64,000 bases of DNA from Hymenobacter sp. BRD67 (GCF_013256425.1 NZ_CP053904.1:4030001-4094000); one strand, 5' to 3'; shown: positions 18,562 through 30,526, counted from the stretch's first letter. A program made the numbers and translations. The notes: generated by a model from the letters alone, not told the origin.

Positions 18562-21472
18562 ATGCGAAAATTGCTTGCGGGGCTATTTTTAGGACTGTTT
18601 ACCAGTAGTGGGGCTTTTGCCCAGAGTTTGCCCATCATCAGCCAAAACCCGCCGGCGCTGCGTTGGCAGGAGCTTCGCAGCCCGCACTTTCGGGTGTTGT
18701 ACCCGGCGGGGCTAGATTCGGCGGCCCAGCGCACGGCCGGGCGGCTGGAGGCTGTGCAGAGTCCCGAGGGCAGCACGCTGGGCGTGCAGGCCCGGCCCAT
18801 TGCGGTGGTGATGCAAAACCAGACAACGGTCAGCAACGCGTTCGTGACGTTTTTGCCGCGCCACGCCGAGTTTTTTACTACCCCCGACCAGGGCCAGGGC
18901 CTGGGCACCGTCGACTGGCTCGATGGGCTGGTGGTGCACGAGTTTCGGCACGTCAACCAGTTCGACAAGGCGCGACAGGGCTTTGGGCGGGTGGTGGTGC
19001 CGCTGCTGGGCAATGGCGGGCTGGGCGTGGCGGCGGTGGGCGTGCCGCAGTGGTTTTTTGAGGGCGACGCGGTGGGCTCCGAAACGGCGCTGACGCGCAG
19101 CGGGCGCGGGCGTATTCCGTATTTTGGCGTGGGCTTACGGGCCAATCTGCTCGATGGGCGGCTGTATTCTTATCAAAAGGCGGTAAATGGCTCGCTGCGC
19201 GACAACGTGCCCGACTGGTACGTGTTGGGCTATTATTTAACTTCTTATGCCAAAGCACACTACGGCCCCGATGTATGGAGCCGAGTGCTGGACCAGTACT
19301 ACCGGTTTCCGTTTTATCCCTTTTCCTTTTCCAACAGCCTGCGGCGAACCACCGGCCTGCGCGTCGAGGACCTCTACGCCCGCACTATGCACGAGCTGGA
19401 CTCGACCTGGCGCGGGGCCCAGGCTGCGCGCCTTGCCAGGGAGCCGGCTTTCCCGCCGGTGCACGAGCTGGCCGGCCAGGCCGTAACGCGGGTATTTACG
19501 CAGTATCAATACCCGCAGTACGTGAATGACAGCACGGTGCTGGCCCTGAAAAGCGGCCTCGGCGACATTCAGCGCCTGGTGCTGCTGGGCCGCCACGGGC
19601 GTGAGCGCCGGGTGTTTACGGTGGGCTCGCTCAATATTCCGGAGATGCTGTCGGTGGGTGGCGGCAGGGCCGTGTGGCCCGAATTTCGGCAAAATCCCCG
19701 CTGGGGCAGCAAATATATTCAGAATTAAAGATACTTGACCTTGCTGCCGGCCGCCTCAGGCGCCTGGGCAAGGGCCAGCGCTACGCAGCGGCCGCCCTCT
19801 CACCTGATGGGGCACGCCTGGTGGCCGTGCGCACCGACGAGGCCTATCACCACGCGCTGGTAATTCTGGATGCCACGAACGGCGCTGTTATCACTACGCT
19901 GCCCAACCCGCACAATGATTTTTACCAGCAGCCGCGCTTCACGCCCGATGGCCGCCGCGTGGTAGTGGTGGCGCTCAGCGCCGCCGGCAAAACCCTGAAG
20001 CTGCTCGACACTACCACCGGGCAGTCGGCCAACCTGCTGCCGGTGGCCAATGTCAACCTGGCTAATCCGCAGCCCTGGGGCGACTACGTGCTGTACAATT
20101 CGCCCCAGTCGGGGTAGATAATATCTATGCCGTGCGCCTCAATACCGGCCAAACCTACCAGGTAACCAGCCGGCCGGTGGGCGCCTACCACGCCGCAGTG
20201 GCTCCCGATGGCCGCCACCTGGCGCTGCACGACTACCGCGCCACCGGAGCCCGCGTGGTCGAAATGCCCCTTGACCCGGCTACCTGGACGGCCCTTGCTG
20301 CGCCGGCCCGCACCGATGAGCCCGAGCCCTACGCCGATGCCCTGACGGCCGGCGAGCCCGGCGCGGCGCGTATGCGCAAGCTGCTGGCTTCGCCCGACTC
20401 GGCGGGACCGCGCTACGGGGTGCGGCGCTACCATCCGCTGGCGCACGCCTTCCGGGTGTTTAGCTACGGGGTGGTGCAGAGCCCGGCCGGCAGCACGGTG
20501 AGCGCAGGGCTGCGCTCGCAGGATTTTTTAAGCACCACCCAGCTATTTGCCGGGCTGAGCTTTGACCAGACCGAGCGCACACTGGCCGCGACCACTGCCC
20601 TCAGCTATCAGGGGCGCTTTCCGGTGCTGGATGTAGAGGCGACTTACGGCGGGCGTAACGCGGCGCGCTACTTCGACCGCAACCAGAGCCGCAGCAATCC
20701 GCTCGATAGCCTGCGCACTACCCGGTGGCAGTATGCCCGCCTGCTGGCCGGGGTGCGTATTCCGCTGGTGCTCACGCGCTCCAAATATTTGCAGGCGCTT
20801 ACGCTGGGCGCGTATTACCTGCACGAGCAGGTGTATAACTACGAGCCGACCTTTCGCAGTATCAGCGAAACCGGCCCGACTACGCCGCTGCACGCCATTC
20901 AAGCCAGTCTGAGCTATGCCAGTCAGCTCAAGCAGAGTGCCCGCGACGTGGCTCCGCGTGGCGGGGCTACGCTGCTGGCTACGTATCGCACCACGCCTTT
21001 CACTACCAACCTACAGGCGACGCAGGTAGGCGTGCAGGCGGCAGTGTACCTGCCGGGCCTGGCCGCGCACCAGGCGCTGCGGCTGCGCGGCGGCTACCAG
21101 TACCAGCAGCAGAACCAGTACAGTTTTGCGGCAGCTATCTCTTTTCCGCGGGCCGAAACCAGCTACGTCAGCTTCGACCGCCTGGCCGTGGGCAGTGCCG
21201 ATTATTACCTGCCGCTGGCCTTTGTGCACTGGTCGGTGGGGCGGGTGCTGTACGTGCAGCGCCTACGGGCTACGGCGTTTGTGGATGTGGCGCAGGGCCA
21301 GCTGCTGCGGCAGCAGGCCACCATAAACTACTGCAATAGCGGCGCCGATTTGATGGCTCTGTTCAATGTCTTTCACCTGCGCACGCCCATTGAGGCCGGG
21401 GTAAGGGTGGCGTACAGCAGCTTTTTGCAGGGCTGGGTAGTGCAGCCGCTGGCGTTTAATGTGCGGCTGTGA
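18562..21472 (+). CDS. Secreted gluzincin-like metallopeptidase with beta-propeller and C-terminal barrel, twice frameshifted
   Basis: About 970 residues after two repairs. A signal peptide (LFTSSGAFA) is followed by a domain with a zinc motif HEFRH (about residue 130) and a downstream Glu in WFFEGDAVGSE, the arrangement of gluzincin (peptidase MA-like) enzymes. A TolB/WD40-like propeller (about 320-610) has repeats such as ALSPDGARLVAV, RFTPDGRRVVVV and AVAPDGRHLAL. The last 330 residues are rich in alternating aromatic/polar strands, like an outer-membrane barrel. The frames break at G runs 19703-19706 and 20111-20114. One G at each restores RWGQQIYSELKILDLA and SPQSGVDNIYAVRLN. It is probably an outer-membrane protease; the target is unknown. 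Confidence 0.75.
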
Positions 21473-21479
21473 GGCCGGG

Positions 21480-21965
21480 CTACGCCGGGGGCGCAAGCCG
21501 GATGAGGTAGGCGGTTTCCTCGGCTACGTCGGCTCGGGCCAGGGCCGACTCCTTTATCAGCAGCACGCTCGAAAACAGGAGCAGTGTGGCTCCGAGCACG
21601 CTCAGCAGCGCGATTATCCAGGTAGCCGAGCTGTTGACCAGCTCAAAGACCCCGATGCTGAAAATGCTGGCAATGAATATGCTGAGCGTCAGGTGCAGGC
21701 CGGTCATGGCTTGCTGAAGCAGCCGGGCGCGCCGGGCGGCAAATACAAGCTGCTGGGCGAGGTGCGCGCGCTCGGCCGGGTCGGGCGTTGACGTAGCCGC
21801 CAGCTGCTGGTTCTGGCGCAGCTGCTGGGCCACTTCGCGCTGCCGGTCGAGGCTACGGCTCAGGCGCTGCGAGGTAGTAAGAATAAGCGAGCCGCACGCC
21901 GACACCAGAATGGCCGGCGTAAACATGGCCGAGAGAATCGAGAGCGTGCCGGAAAGATTGGCCAT
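21480..21965 (-). CDS. DUF2721 family membrane protein
   Basis: 161 residues with three hydrophobic helices: one at the N-terminus (LSAMFTPAILVSACGSLIL) and two near the C-terminus. A charged helix containing SRSLDRQREVAQQLRQ lies between them. This is the DUF2721 layout, function unknown. It is convergent with the preceding peptidase gene, with only 7 bp between stops. Confidence 0.82.
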   Translation of the reverse strand: MANLSGTLSILSAMFTPAILVSACGSLILTTSQRLSRSLDRQREVAQQLRQNQQLAATSTPDPAERAHLAQQLVFAARRARLLQQAMTGLHLTLSIFIASIFSIGVFELVNSSATWIIALLSVLGATLLLFSSVLLIKESALARADVAEETAYLIRLAPPA

Positions 21966-22016
21966 AGCAGCAGAGCAGAGATACGTTGAGTGGTGGGGCA
22001 GCCCGCGCCAGCGGGC

Positions 22017-23348
22017 CTACACAATCGCTTTTTCCTCTACTTCCCGCTCTTTGAGCCGCGACTTCGTTTTGCCGATGATGTAGCGCATGCCTTTGTCCTG
22101 GGTTACGTAGTTCCAGGCCCAGGTCAGGAATACGGCTAGGCGGTTGCGGAAGCTCACCAGGGCCAGCACGTGAATAAAGCTCCAGGTGAGCCAGCCAAGC
22201 CAGCCCGTGAGGTGATATTGCTTGCCAAACAGCTGAATGTCGGCCACCGCACGGTGCCGGCCGATGGTGGCCATTGCCCCCTTGTCGTCGTAAACGAAGG
22301 GCTGCATCGGCTGCCCGGCAATGGCCCGCTTGATATTTGCCCCCAGCGCCACGCCTTGCTGAATAGCGGGCTGCGCCACTTGCGGGTGGCCTTCAGGATA
22401 GGCGGGCGTGGCCATCTGGGCAATATCGCCAATGGCGAATATACTGGTGTAGCCCGCCACCCGGTTAAACTCATCTACCTGGTAGCGGTTGGAGCGCAGC
22501 AGCGCCGCCGGGTCGAGGCCCGCCACCGGAGCGCCCGTAACGCCCGCCGCCCAGATGAGGGTGCGCGTGATGAGCTTGTCGCCGCTTTTGAGCGTCACGG
22601 TGTAGCCGTCGTACGACGTCACCCGGTTATCGAGCCACACCTGCACTCCCAAATCCTTCAGGTATTCGAGCGATTTGGCCGAGGCTTCGGCCGACATGCC
22701 TTTCAGCAGCACCGGCCCGCTCTGGATAAGATGGATGTCCATCTCCTTGAAATCCAGCTCGCGGTAATCGCGCGGAAATACGTGGGCCCGCAGCTCGCTC
22801 AGCGCGCCGGCCATTTCGACGCCCGTGGGCCCGCCACCCACAATCACAAAGTCGAGCAGGCTGTTGAGCTGCTCCACATCGCCAATTTGCAGCGCCTGCT
22901 CGAAGTTGGAAAGCAGTGTGTTGCGCAGCTCAATGGCATCGCTGACGCTCTTGAGGCTGATAGAGTTGCGCTCCATCTCCTTGTCGCCAAAGTAGTTGGA
23001 CGTGGCGCCGGTAGCCAGCACCAGGTAGTCGAAGCGCAGTAGCCCGATGGTGGTTTCGACTACCTGCGCCGTAGCGTCTATCGACTTCACTTCGGCCAGC
23101 CGGAAGTAAAAGTTCTCCTGCTCACTCAAAATCTTGCGAAACGGCGACACAATGCTGTCGGCATCGAGCCCGGCCGTAGCCACTTGGTAGAGAAGCGGCT
23201 GGAAGGCGTGATAGTTCTGCTTATCGATGAGCACTACCTGTACCGGCGCATCGGCCAGGGCCTTGGCCAGCGCTAGTCCGCCAAAGCCGCCGCCCACGAT
23301 AACAACGCGGGGCTTACCCAGGTCTTCAATTTTGGTGAGTCCTTCCAT
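22017..23348 (-). CDS. Type II NADH:quinone oxidoreductase (NDH-2)
   Basis: 443 residues with two dinucleotide folds: FAD-binding VIVGGGFGGLALAKAL near the N-terminus and NADH-binding FVIVGGGPTGVEMAGAL near residue 170. IWAAGVTGAP and FAIGDIAQM belong to the same family. The C-terminal hydrophobic and basic helices (from about 385) would anchor it to the inner face of the membrane. It oxidises NADH and reduces menaquinone without pumping protons. The Met at 23348 (MEGLTKIEDLG) is preferred to one 14 codons upstream. Confidence 0.92.
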   Translation of the reverse strand: MEGLTKIEDLGKPRVVIVGGGFGGLALAKALADAPVQVVLIDKQNYHAFQPLLYQVATAGLDADSIVSPFRKILSEQENFYFRLAEVKSIDATAQVVETTIGLLRFDYLVLATGATSNYFGDKEMERNSISLKSVSDAIELRNTLLSNFEQALQIGDVEQLNSLLDFVIVGGGPTGVEMAGALSELRAHVFPRDYRELDFKEMDIHLIQSGPVLLKGMSAEASAKSLEYLKDLGVQVWLDNRVTSYDGYTVTLKSGDKLITRTLIWAAGVTGAPVAGLDPAALLRSNRYQVDEFNRVAGYTSIFAIGDIAQMATPAYPEGHPQVAQPAIQQGVALGANIKRAIAGQPMQPFVYDDKGAMATIGRHRAVADIQLFGKQYHLTGWLGWLTWSFIHVLALVSFRNRLAVFLTWAWNYVTQDKGMRYIIGKTKSRLKEREVEEKAIV

Positions 23349-23515
23349 GATTAAGCAAAGATGCGGGCGCGGCGGCTCACCGCCCGGCAATTGCCAGCCA
23401 ATACGGGCAGCCCCGGCTTCGCGTTGGACCGCCCCACCCCGATAAGCTCGACATAACTCGGGCCCGCCGGATACGGTAGTAGCTAGCTCACCCTCTCTTC
23501 CTTTTCCTGTTTCTT

Positions 23516-24118
23516 ATGAAAAACCTACTGCTGGGCCTGGCCCTGGCCTGCGGAGCCGGGCTAAGCGCCTGCACGTCTGCCGTCAACGTGGAGCAGCGTG
23601 CCGATGTTAACTTCAGCAAGTACCGCACCTTTGACTTTGCCGATACGGAAGTGAAAACCAACGGCGACCGCAACCCGCTGCTGCGCAGCCCTATCGCCCA
23701 AGACCACATCAAGCAGGCTATTGCCGGCGAGCTGGCCAAGCGCGGGCTGCGGCAGGTCGACAGCAACCCCGACTTTCTCATCACAACCCATACCTACGTA
23801 GAGGAGGCCGAGCGCACCGTGACCGACAACCTGCCGCCGGCCGGCTATGCTTATCCGTATGCCATGTCGTACCGGGGCCGGTTTTTACCCATCAACTACG
23901 GCGCCTGGTATACGCCGGCCTACTACCAGACGGCCCACACCGAGCAGTACCGCGAAGGCACGCTGGTGCTCGACTTCATCGATGCCCGCACCAATAACCT
24001 CGTGTGGCGCGGCTCCATGACCGACCCGGTCGATGACCCTGCCCGGCTGGGCAGCGACTTCAGCAAAGCCGCCAAGGAGATTCTGGATAAGTTTCCGGCT
24101 GGCGATAAGAAGTCTTAA
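23516..24118 (+). CDS. DUF4136 lipoprotein
   Basis: 200 residues. The signal sequence ends in a lipobox LSAC (Cys19), so the mature protein is a lipoprotein. The remainder matches the DUF4136 pattern: VNFSKYRTFDFAD early, an alternating segment DFLITTHTYVEE in the middle, and LDFIDARTNNLVWRGS near the end. The function of the family is unknown. Confidence 0.88.
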   Translation: MKNLLLGLALACGAGLSACTSAVNVEQRADVNFSKYRTFDFADTEVKTNGDRNPLLRSPIAQDHIKQAIAGELAKRGLRQVDSNPDFLITTHTYVEEAERTVTDNLPPAGYAYPYAMSYRGRFLPINYGAWYTPAYYQTAHTEQYREGTLVLDFIDARTNNLVWRGSMTDPVDDPARLGSDFSKAAKEILDKFPAGDKKS

Positions 24119-24138
24119 TATAGTAAATAATTAATATA

Positions 24139-24174
24139 AAACGTACCGCTGGCCTCAGGGTCAGCGGTACGTTT
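24139..24174. terminator. Terminator between convergent genes
   Basis: AACGTACCGCTGGCC pairs with GGTCAGCGGTACGTT (one G-T pair) around a TCAG loop. It is flanked by an A run on one side and GTTTGCGTTT on the other. Confidence 0.75.
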
Positions 24175-24206
24175 GCGTTTAGGCCTGCCGGTGCTCGCTC
24201 AACTGC

Positions 24207-26560
24207 TCAGCTGCTCAGCTGCAGGCCGTGGGCCATAAAGCGCCGGTAGATGCCGGCCAGAATCTCGCTCTTGGTGAGCTGCTCCTGCCGGATGTTCATC
24301 ACCCAGAACAGCACTTTCAGCTCATAGTCTTTGCCGTTGATGTCGTTGAGCAAAATCTCGGGCGGCAGGTTGGGCATGGTGTAGGGGCTGCTTTTGATTT
24401 CTTCCTGAATCTGCTCGCGGGCGGTTTGCAGGTCGGTTTCGAGGTCGGTGCCGGGGGCCAGCTTCAGCGCCAGGTCTACGCGAATATGGTCGTTGGTACG
24501 GGTCCAGTTGATGACGTGGCTCGACAGCAGGTCGCCGTTGGGCACAATAATCTCGGAGCCCGTGGGCGAAGTGAGCTTGCTGGAGCGGATACCGATATCC
24601 TGCACCCGACCCGACTTGCCGGCCACCTCGATAAAGTCGCCTACGTGAAAGGGACGCTCAAAAATGAGGATAATGCCCGATACCAGATTGTTGACAATGC
24701 TTTGCAAGCCCAGGCCGATGCCGACGCTCAAGGCCCCGAATACAATGGCAATCTTGCTCAGGGGTAGCCCGAAGCCGTGACGGCCAGGCCGACTCCAACC
24801 AGCACCAGAAACAGCCGCAGGGCTACCAGCCACGAGCCCCGGTGGCGCGCGTTGGTATCAGCCTCTTCGCCGATTTCGCCAAAAAAGTAGCCGATGTACT
24901 GCTGGAGCCGCGCCGAAACGTAGAGAATAAAAAAGAACAGTGCCACGTTGCCCAGCGTAAACTGCGTGCTGCCTAGCACCCGTGGGGCCGTGAGCAGGTT
25001 GCTAATGGCCTTATAAAGCACGCCTTGCAGCGCGAGGTTGGCCGTAAAAACCAGCAGCCACATGCCTCCCACCACTACGGAGAGCAGGCGCATCAGGCTG
25101 GCCCCGATTTTATCGTAGTCGAAGCCGGGGCCATTGGCCACGCTGCGGCTGGCCAGCATTTGCAGGTGGAAGGCTTCGGTAAGCAGCTGAATAAGCACCG
25201 CCAGCCCAATGCCCTGGGTGAGGCCAAAAATAGCGGCCGTGCTCAGCAGCTTAGCTAGGCTTAAGCGGCCCAGGATATTGGCTCCGCCCGCTACCACATT
25301 CAGCCCAATGAAGAGGAAGGTAATGGGAACGACAAAATGCGGCAGCTGCACCCGCCGTCGGATGCGGAGTAAAAAATAGGCCCCGATGAAAGGCGCTAAT
25401 CCATTGAGCAGCAGTAAGCCGCCACGGGTACCGAGGCTGGCCCCGTCGCCGGCATTGGAAACGGCCAGTACCGCGAAAAAGCCTACCAAAGCCAGCCAAG
25501 ACCAAAAAGATGAGCGGGGCCACGAGCGCCAAAAGACGCCCGTAAGGGCCAGCAGCAGCAGCCCCTGCAGCACATCGAGATACACCGGCGGCGGGCGCAG
25601 CTCCAGGGCCGGTGCCAGGCTAAACATCACGACTCCGGTGGCGGCCAGCGGCCAGGGCTGTAGGTAGCGCAAGGGCTGCGCCAAGGCCAAGTGCTCGCCA
25701 TGGGCCGGTACCCGGCGGTAGTTGTAAGTGACCCAGCCAAAAAATACCAGCCCCATCAGGGCCATGTAAACCCAGTTGTCCCAGTTTGTGCCAAAATAAA
25801 AGGCAATGATGCGCTGGCGGGCTTCCTGCAGGTGCGGCGATACGGGCGGCACTACCACCTCGCGGGCCGCCCGCGTCCACAAATAGGGGTATTGGCCGGC
25901 AAAGGTGCGCCGCCCAAACCCGCGCAGCTGCCCGCTTACCTGGTCCTGCAATTCCAGCGTTTGGATATAGCTGGTCGATACCTGCGACTGGAGCCGGGCC
26001 ACTGCTTGCAGGCGCTGCGCCAACACGCGGGTTGTGCGCTGTTTTTTAGCGCTTAGCGCCGCATCGGCTTCGGCCAGCGTTTGGGTGGCGCTGGAGTCGG
26101 TAGCAGCAGAAGATAGTACTGGTAGCAGCGTCAGCGCCTTCAGGCGGCTTTGCACGGCGCTGTACTGCTGCCGCGCCAGGCTAAGCTCAGTCCGCCAGGC
26201 AGTAAGCTGTTGCTGAATATTGTCGAGCATCAGCTGGCACATCTGCACCTGCTTCACATCGAACACCCGGCCGGTTTCGGCCACGCTGTGCCGGATTGCG
26301 TGCAGGTTTTCGGCCAGCTCGGGCAATTCGGTGGCGATGGGCTTGGTATCAAATAAGTTGTAGGTCTGGCTTGTGAGCGCATCGAGGGTGAGGTACGCCG
26401 ATTCCAGCCGTTCTGAGCCATCCAGGTCAACACCGGCTTTGGTTGAGTCGGCGGGCTGTGCCGGGCGGTGCGCCTGGGCGGCCCCGTCGCCTACGCTTAG
26501 CAGGCTTACCAGCACGATGCCAAAACTAACGCGCCAGCGCAGCAGCCAGGCGGCAGGCAT
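24207..26560 (-). CDS. Large MscS-family mechanosensitive channel, frameshifted
   Basis: About 784 residues after repair. A signal peptide is followed by a long periplasmic coiled-coil-rich region (about 30-240), then about ten transmembrane helices and a C-terminal MscS domain with the pore helix region FGALSVGIGLGLQSIVNNLV and the beta domain FIEVAGKSGRVQDIGIRSSK. This is the MscK/KefA-like layout. The frame breaks at 24761-24764. One added C (coding strand) gives TASGYPLSKIAIVFGALSV. The Met at 26560 gives the best signal peptide; another Met lies 21 codons upstream. It should protect the cell against osmotic downshock. Confidence 0.85.
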
Positions 26561-26658
26561 AAGCCTGGCCGGCAGGCTGCCAGAAAGTATTCCGAAAAAA
26601 ACATGGAGAGAAGGTCGAAGCAAACTTATACAGGCACCGACTGGCGCCGCTTCCGTAG

Positions 26659-28361
26659 TTAGCGCGCTTGGTCAGGTACGTAAAAAAACTCTGTTGCTCC
26701 GGCGGCCTCGTGCCGGGGCTCGGCGGCCCGAGCCCGCAGCTCCACCCGCCTTATTTTACCGCTGATGGTCTTGGGCAGCTCGGCCACAAACTCCAGCACG
26801 CGGGCATCTTGTAGGGCGAGAGCTGCTCGCGGCTGAACGCAAATAGCTCCTGCGCCAGCTCAGCAGTGCCGTCGATACCCGGCCTGAGCAGTACAAAAGC
26901 TTTGATTTCGTGTCCTTTGATGGGGTGCGGCACGCCCACCACGGCGGCTTCTATTACGGCCGGGTGCTCGATAAGCGCACTCTCGACCTCAAACGGCCCC
27001 ACACGGTAATCGCTCGACTTTATCACATCATCGTCGCGGCCCACAAACCAGAGGTAGCCGTCGGCATCTCGGTAGGCCTTGTCGCCGGTATAGTACAGGT
27101 CGTGCCGAAATACGCTGGCCCGGCGCTCGGGCTCACCATAATACTCCTTAAATAAGCCATTCGGCTGGTCCGTGTTGGTATGCACCACGATATGACCTTC
27201 GGCCAGGTCGGGTTGAAGGGTGCCCTCCTCGTCGGCAATGGCAATGCGGTACATAAACGACGGCTTGCCCATGCTGCCCAGGCGCACGGCGCTGCCGGGC
27301 AGGTTATAAATCATGGCCGTGCTTTCGGTCTGGCCGTAGCCGTCGCGCAGCAACCTGCCCGTGCCCCGCTGCCAGGCCTCAATCACCTCGGGGTTCAGCG
27401 GCTCGCCCGCACTCACGCACTCGCGAAAGGTAAACTTATAGGCGGCCAGGTCTTCCAGAATAAGCAACCGGAGAACGGTAGGCGGCGCGCAAAACGTAGT
27501 TACCTGCTCACGGGCCAGCGCGGCCAGCAGCGGAGCTGCCGCAAAGCGCCCGCTGCCCTGGTAGGCAACCAGCGTCGCGCCCACGCTGAGCGGCGCAAAA
27601 AAGCTGCTCCAGGCAAACTTTGCCCAGCCCGACTGCGAGATGTTGCAGTGCCGGTCGGAGGGGCGCAGGCCAATCCAGGCAGCCGTGCTGAGGTGGCCCA
27701 CCGGATACGAAAAATGCGTGTGCGTCACTACTTTGGGTAAGCCTGTAGTGCCCGAGGTGAAGAATAGAAACAGCGGGTCGTCGGGCCGGGTAGGGGCTGC
27801 CTGGGCAACAGCGGGCCGGGCGGCCGTACCCGCAAAGCCTACCCAGCCCGGCCGGTCCGGGCCGCCCACCAGCATCTTCAGCCGGATGGGCTGGCCCAGC
27901 GCCTGCTCGGCCGCGTCAATTTTAGCGGCATTCTCGGGGTCGGCCACCACCACTGCGGGCAATAGCTTGCTAAACCTATATTCCAAATCCTTGGCCGTGA
28001 GCACGCTGGCGGCCGGAATCAGGAGCTGCCCGCCTTTGATACCGGCTACGTAGGTATCCCACAGCTCGGCACACACGGGCATCATCATCAGCACGGCCTG
28101 CGTGGCCTGGACACCGGCGGCGCGCCAGAAATTGAGTAGGCGGTTGGCACGAGCGGCCAGCTCGGCGTACGTTATTTCCTGGTGGCCAGCATCATCGGCG
28201 AGTACCAGGGCGGGCTTGTCGGGATGAGCGGCCACGTGCAGGCCTTCGAAGATGTCGGCGGTCCAGTTGAAAAAAGCTGGCTGCGGAATGGGCAGCGTAT
28301 CCAGCTCGTGGTACGTGCCGGCTTCGGCTATGCGCTGGAAATGCCGGAAATAAGCTTGCAT
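26659..28361 (-). CDS. Acyl-CoA synthetase (AMP-forming, medium-chain ACSM-like), frameshifted
   Basis: About 567 residues after repair. It belongs to the ANL superfamily: P-loop LFFTSGTTGLPK, motif DGYGQTE, hinge region DDVIKSSDYRVGPFEVE, and the catalytic lysine near the end in KTISGKIRR. The enzyme activates a carboxylic acid to acyl-AMP and then acyl-CoA. Similarity in overall layout is to medium-chain acyl-CoA synthetases. The frame breaks at the G run 26802-26804. One added C on the coding strand gives SPYKMPRVLEFVAELPKTIS, and the true stop becomes 26659. Without the repair the catalytic lysine would be lost. I chose the Met at 28361 (MQAYFRHFQ). Confidence 0.87.
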
Positions 28362-28842
28362 AAGTGACAGCAGGTAAAAGGCTAAGCGCCGTGAAGGTAA
28401 AGGAGGCTGCGCTACCACTACCGGTGCGGCCATTCAGAGAGGCTAACACGCAGACAAGGATACTGCCAGGCCTCGTTGCAGCTCATATTTTCGCTAAGTT
28501 TATGACCAGGCCAAATTTGGTAAAGTGCAAAATTATGTTGCCCATTTGGTTTCCCGCCTTACTGCTGAGGTAGAGAGCCTGGCGTCATTAGTTGGGGAAA
28601 AAGAGCGGCTTTATAAGATAAATGATAAAAAAAATTATTAAAGTTAAAAACGCCCTCCGCAATGAGTAGGGCTGCTTTTTGAGACAGAAAGAACTTCTTT
28701 AGTAGCCAATTAGCTGTGCTTTGGCAGGGGGCGTACTTGCTGCAGCAAGAGACCTTTAGTATTTTTAAGACAGGGGTTTTTCGCTGGCAACTACCTGGTT
28801 AGCTTGTTTAGTGTCCGGCTTTATTTTTTTCTATTTTTCTGC
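28362..28842. other. AT-rich intergenic region between divergent genes
   Basis: About 480 bp with no convincing gene, clearly more AT-rich than its surroundings, especially 28600-28700. It holds a weak hairpin (GCCCT at 28652, AGGGC at 28668) followed by CTTTTTG, and must contain the promoters of the two divergent genes. I see no exact TAnnTTTG box directly before the adhesin. Confidence 0.5.
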
Positions 28843-30526
28843 ATGAAAATTTTTACGAAAAAAAGCCTGGCCCAAGGCACTGGGCTGCTACTCTTGGTAT
28901 GGCTAAGCGTGGGAAACAGAAGCGTTTGGGCTCAGTGCGCCTGTAGTACTACGGTGAGCAACGGAACCAACCTTACCCCTAGCGCCAATGCAACGGTGTG
29001 CATTGCGGCAGGCACCAGCTATACGGGGCAGCTCACTATTAATAAGAGTGGCATTGTAATCTGTAACAGCGGGACTATCACCGGCACCATCAAGGTTAAT
29101 AATGGCGGCGCGGGCGTCATCATCAACAACCTGGGCACTATATCAACCAATAACATCAGCCTGGGCGCCGCTGCTACCCTCAATAACGGGAGCAGCGATG
29201 GTGGCGCCACGGTGGTAGCCGCTGCTACCTGGGCGGGCTACATTGGCGCGGGAATAACCGTGGCACCGGTCATCAACAACTACGCTACCTGGCAGGCAGG
29301 GCTACAGCCCATTCCGGGCGGCACTATCAATAATAAGGGGGGGCTACCTGGAATAGCTACCTCAACACGAATGCCAACCTGACCGTCAACAACGCCGGCA
29401 CCTGGAGCACGCAGGTGCAGGAGGGGGCAACAGCCCTACCATTACCATCAACAACACCGGCATCTGGAACGGTGGCGTAGGCGGCGGCTCCGGCTCCTTG
29501 ATTATCAGCAATAGCACTACCTGGACGCAGGGCTTCAATTTTCCGGGCGGCTCGGCCAACTCCTTTACCAATGCGGCAGGTGCTTCGACCACGTTCGCTG
29601 GCTACCTGGGCCTGGCCGGCAAAGTGATGCTCGTCAACAATGGCACCATGAGCCTGGGTAGCGGCATGAGCGCCATCGCAGCTGGCTCGACCCTGCAAAA
29701 TGGGGCGGGCAGCACGTTCGACCTCACGGGCGACTTTGTAAACCAAGGCACGGTAATGCAGCAGGGCGCGCTTACTATTTCGAATAATTTTACCAACAGC
29801 GGCACTATTACCGGGCCGCCAGCGCTACCCCGCAGTACTATCCGTGCCGGGAACTACACGGTTAATAGCGGCAACTTCGGGGCCGATGGCAGCTACCTCA
29901 ACTTTTGCGATGCGGGTGCGCCCAGCACTGGCTTCGATTCGCGCGGGGGCACTATCGGCAGCAACGTAACCTTTTGCGGTGCTGCACCTCTGCCAGTTAC
30001 GCTTACCAGCTTTACGGCGCAGTTGCGCCAGGGCCAGGTGCAGCTGCGCTGGACTACGGCCTCGGAGCTGGGCAATGAGAAGTTTGTGCTGGAGCGCAGC
30101 GCCACCGGCGCAGGCTTTGCCGCCATTGGTGAGGTGGCCGGCCAGGGCACGGTGCCTACTGCCAGCAGCTACGCCTTCCTCGATGCGCAGCCGCTGCCCG
30201 GCCGCAGCTACTACCGCCTGCGTCAGCTCGACCTTGATGGCAACAGTACGCTTTCGCCCGTGGTAAGCGTGAGCCGCGAGCAGGCCCCCGTGCAGCTGTA
30301 TCCTAACCCTACCGATGGGCTGCTGACGCTCGACCTGCGCTCGCTGCCTGCTGCTGCCTGCCCGGTGCGCCTGCTGAGCCTGGCCGGCCAGGTGCAGCTC
30401 GCCCAAACCCTGCTGGGCGGCCAGCTGCAGCCGCTTAGTCTGCGCGCGGTGCCGGCGGGTAGCTACCTGCTCGAAATAAATGCTGCCGCACCCGGTTGCA
30501 GCGTGCAGCGTGTGGTAAAGTATTAG
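28843..30526 (+). CDS. Secreted adhesin-like protein with T9SS sorting domain, twice frameshifted
   Basis: About 561 residues after repair. A signal peptide (LLLLVWLSVGNRSVWA) precedes a long run of Asn/Gly/Thr-rich beta-helix-like repeats (INNKG, VNNAGTW, INNTGIW). A link region QVQLRWTTASELGNEKFVLE follows, and then a type IX secretion sorting domain at the C-terminus (LYPNPTDGLLTLDL ... GSYLLEI). It should be exported by T9SS and attached to or released from the cell surface. Breaks lie at the G runs 29337-29343 and 29423-29427. One G at each restores NNKGGATWNSYLN and QVQEGGNSPTITINN. Confidence 0.8.
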
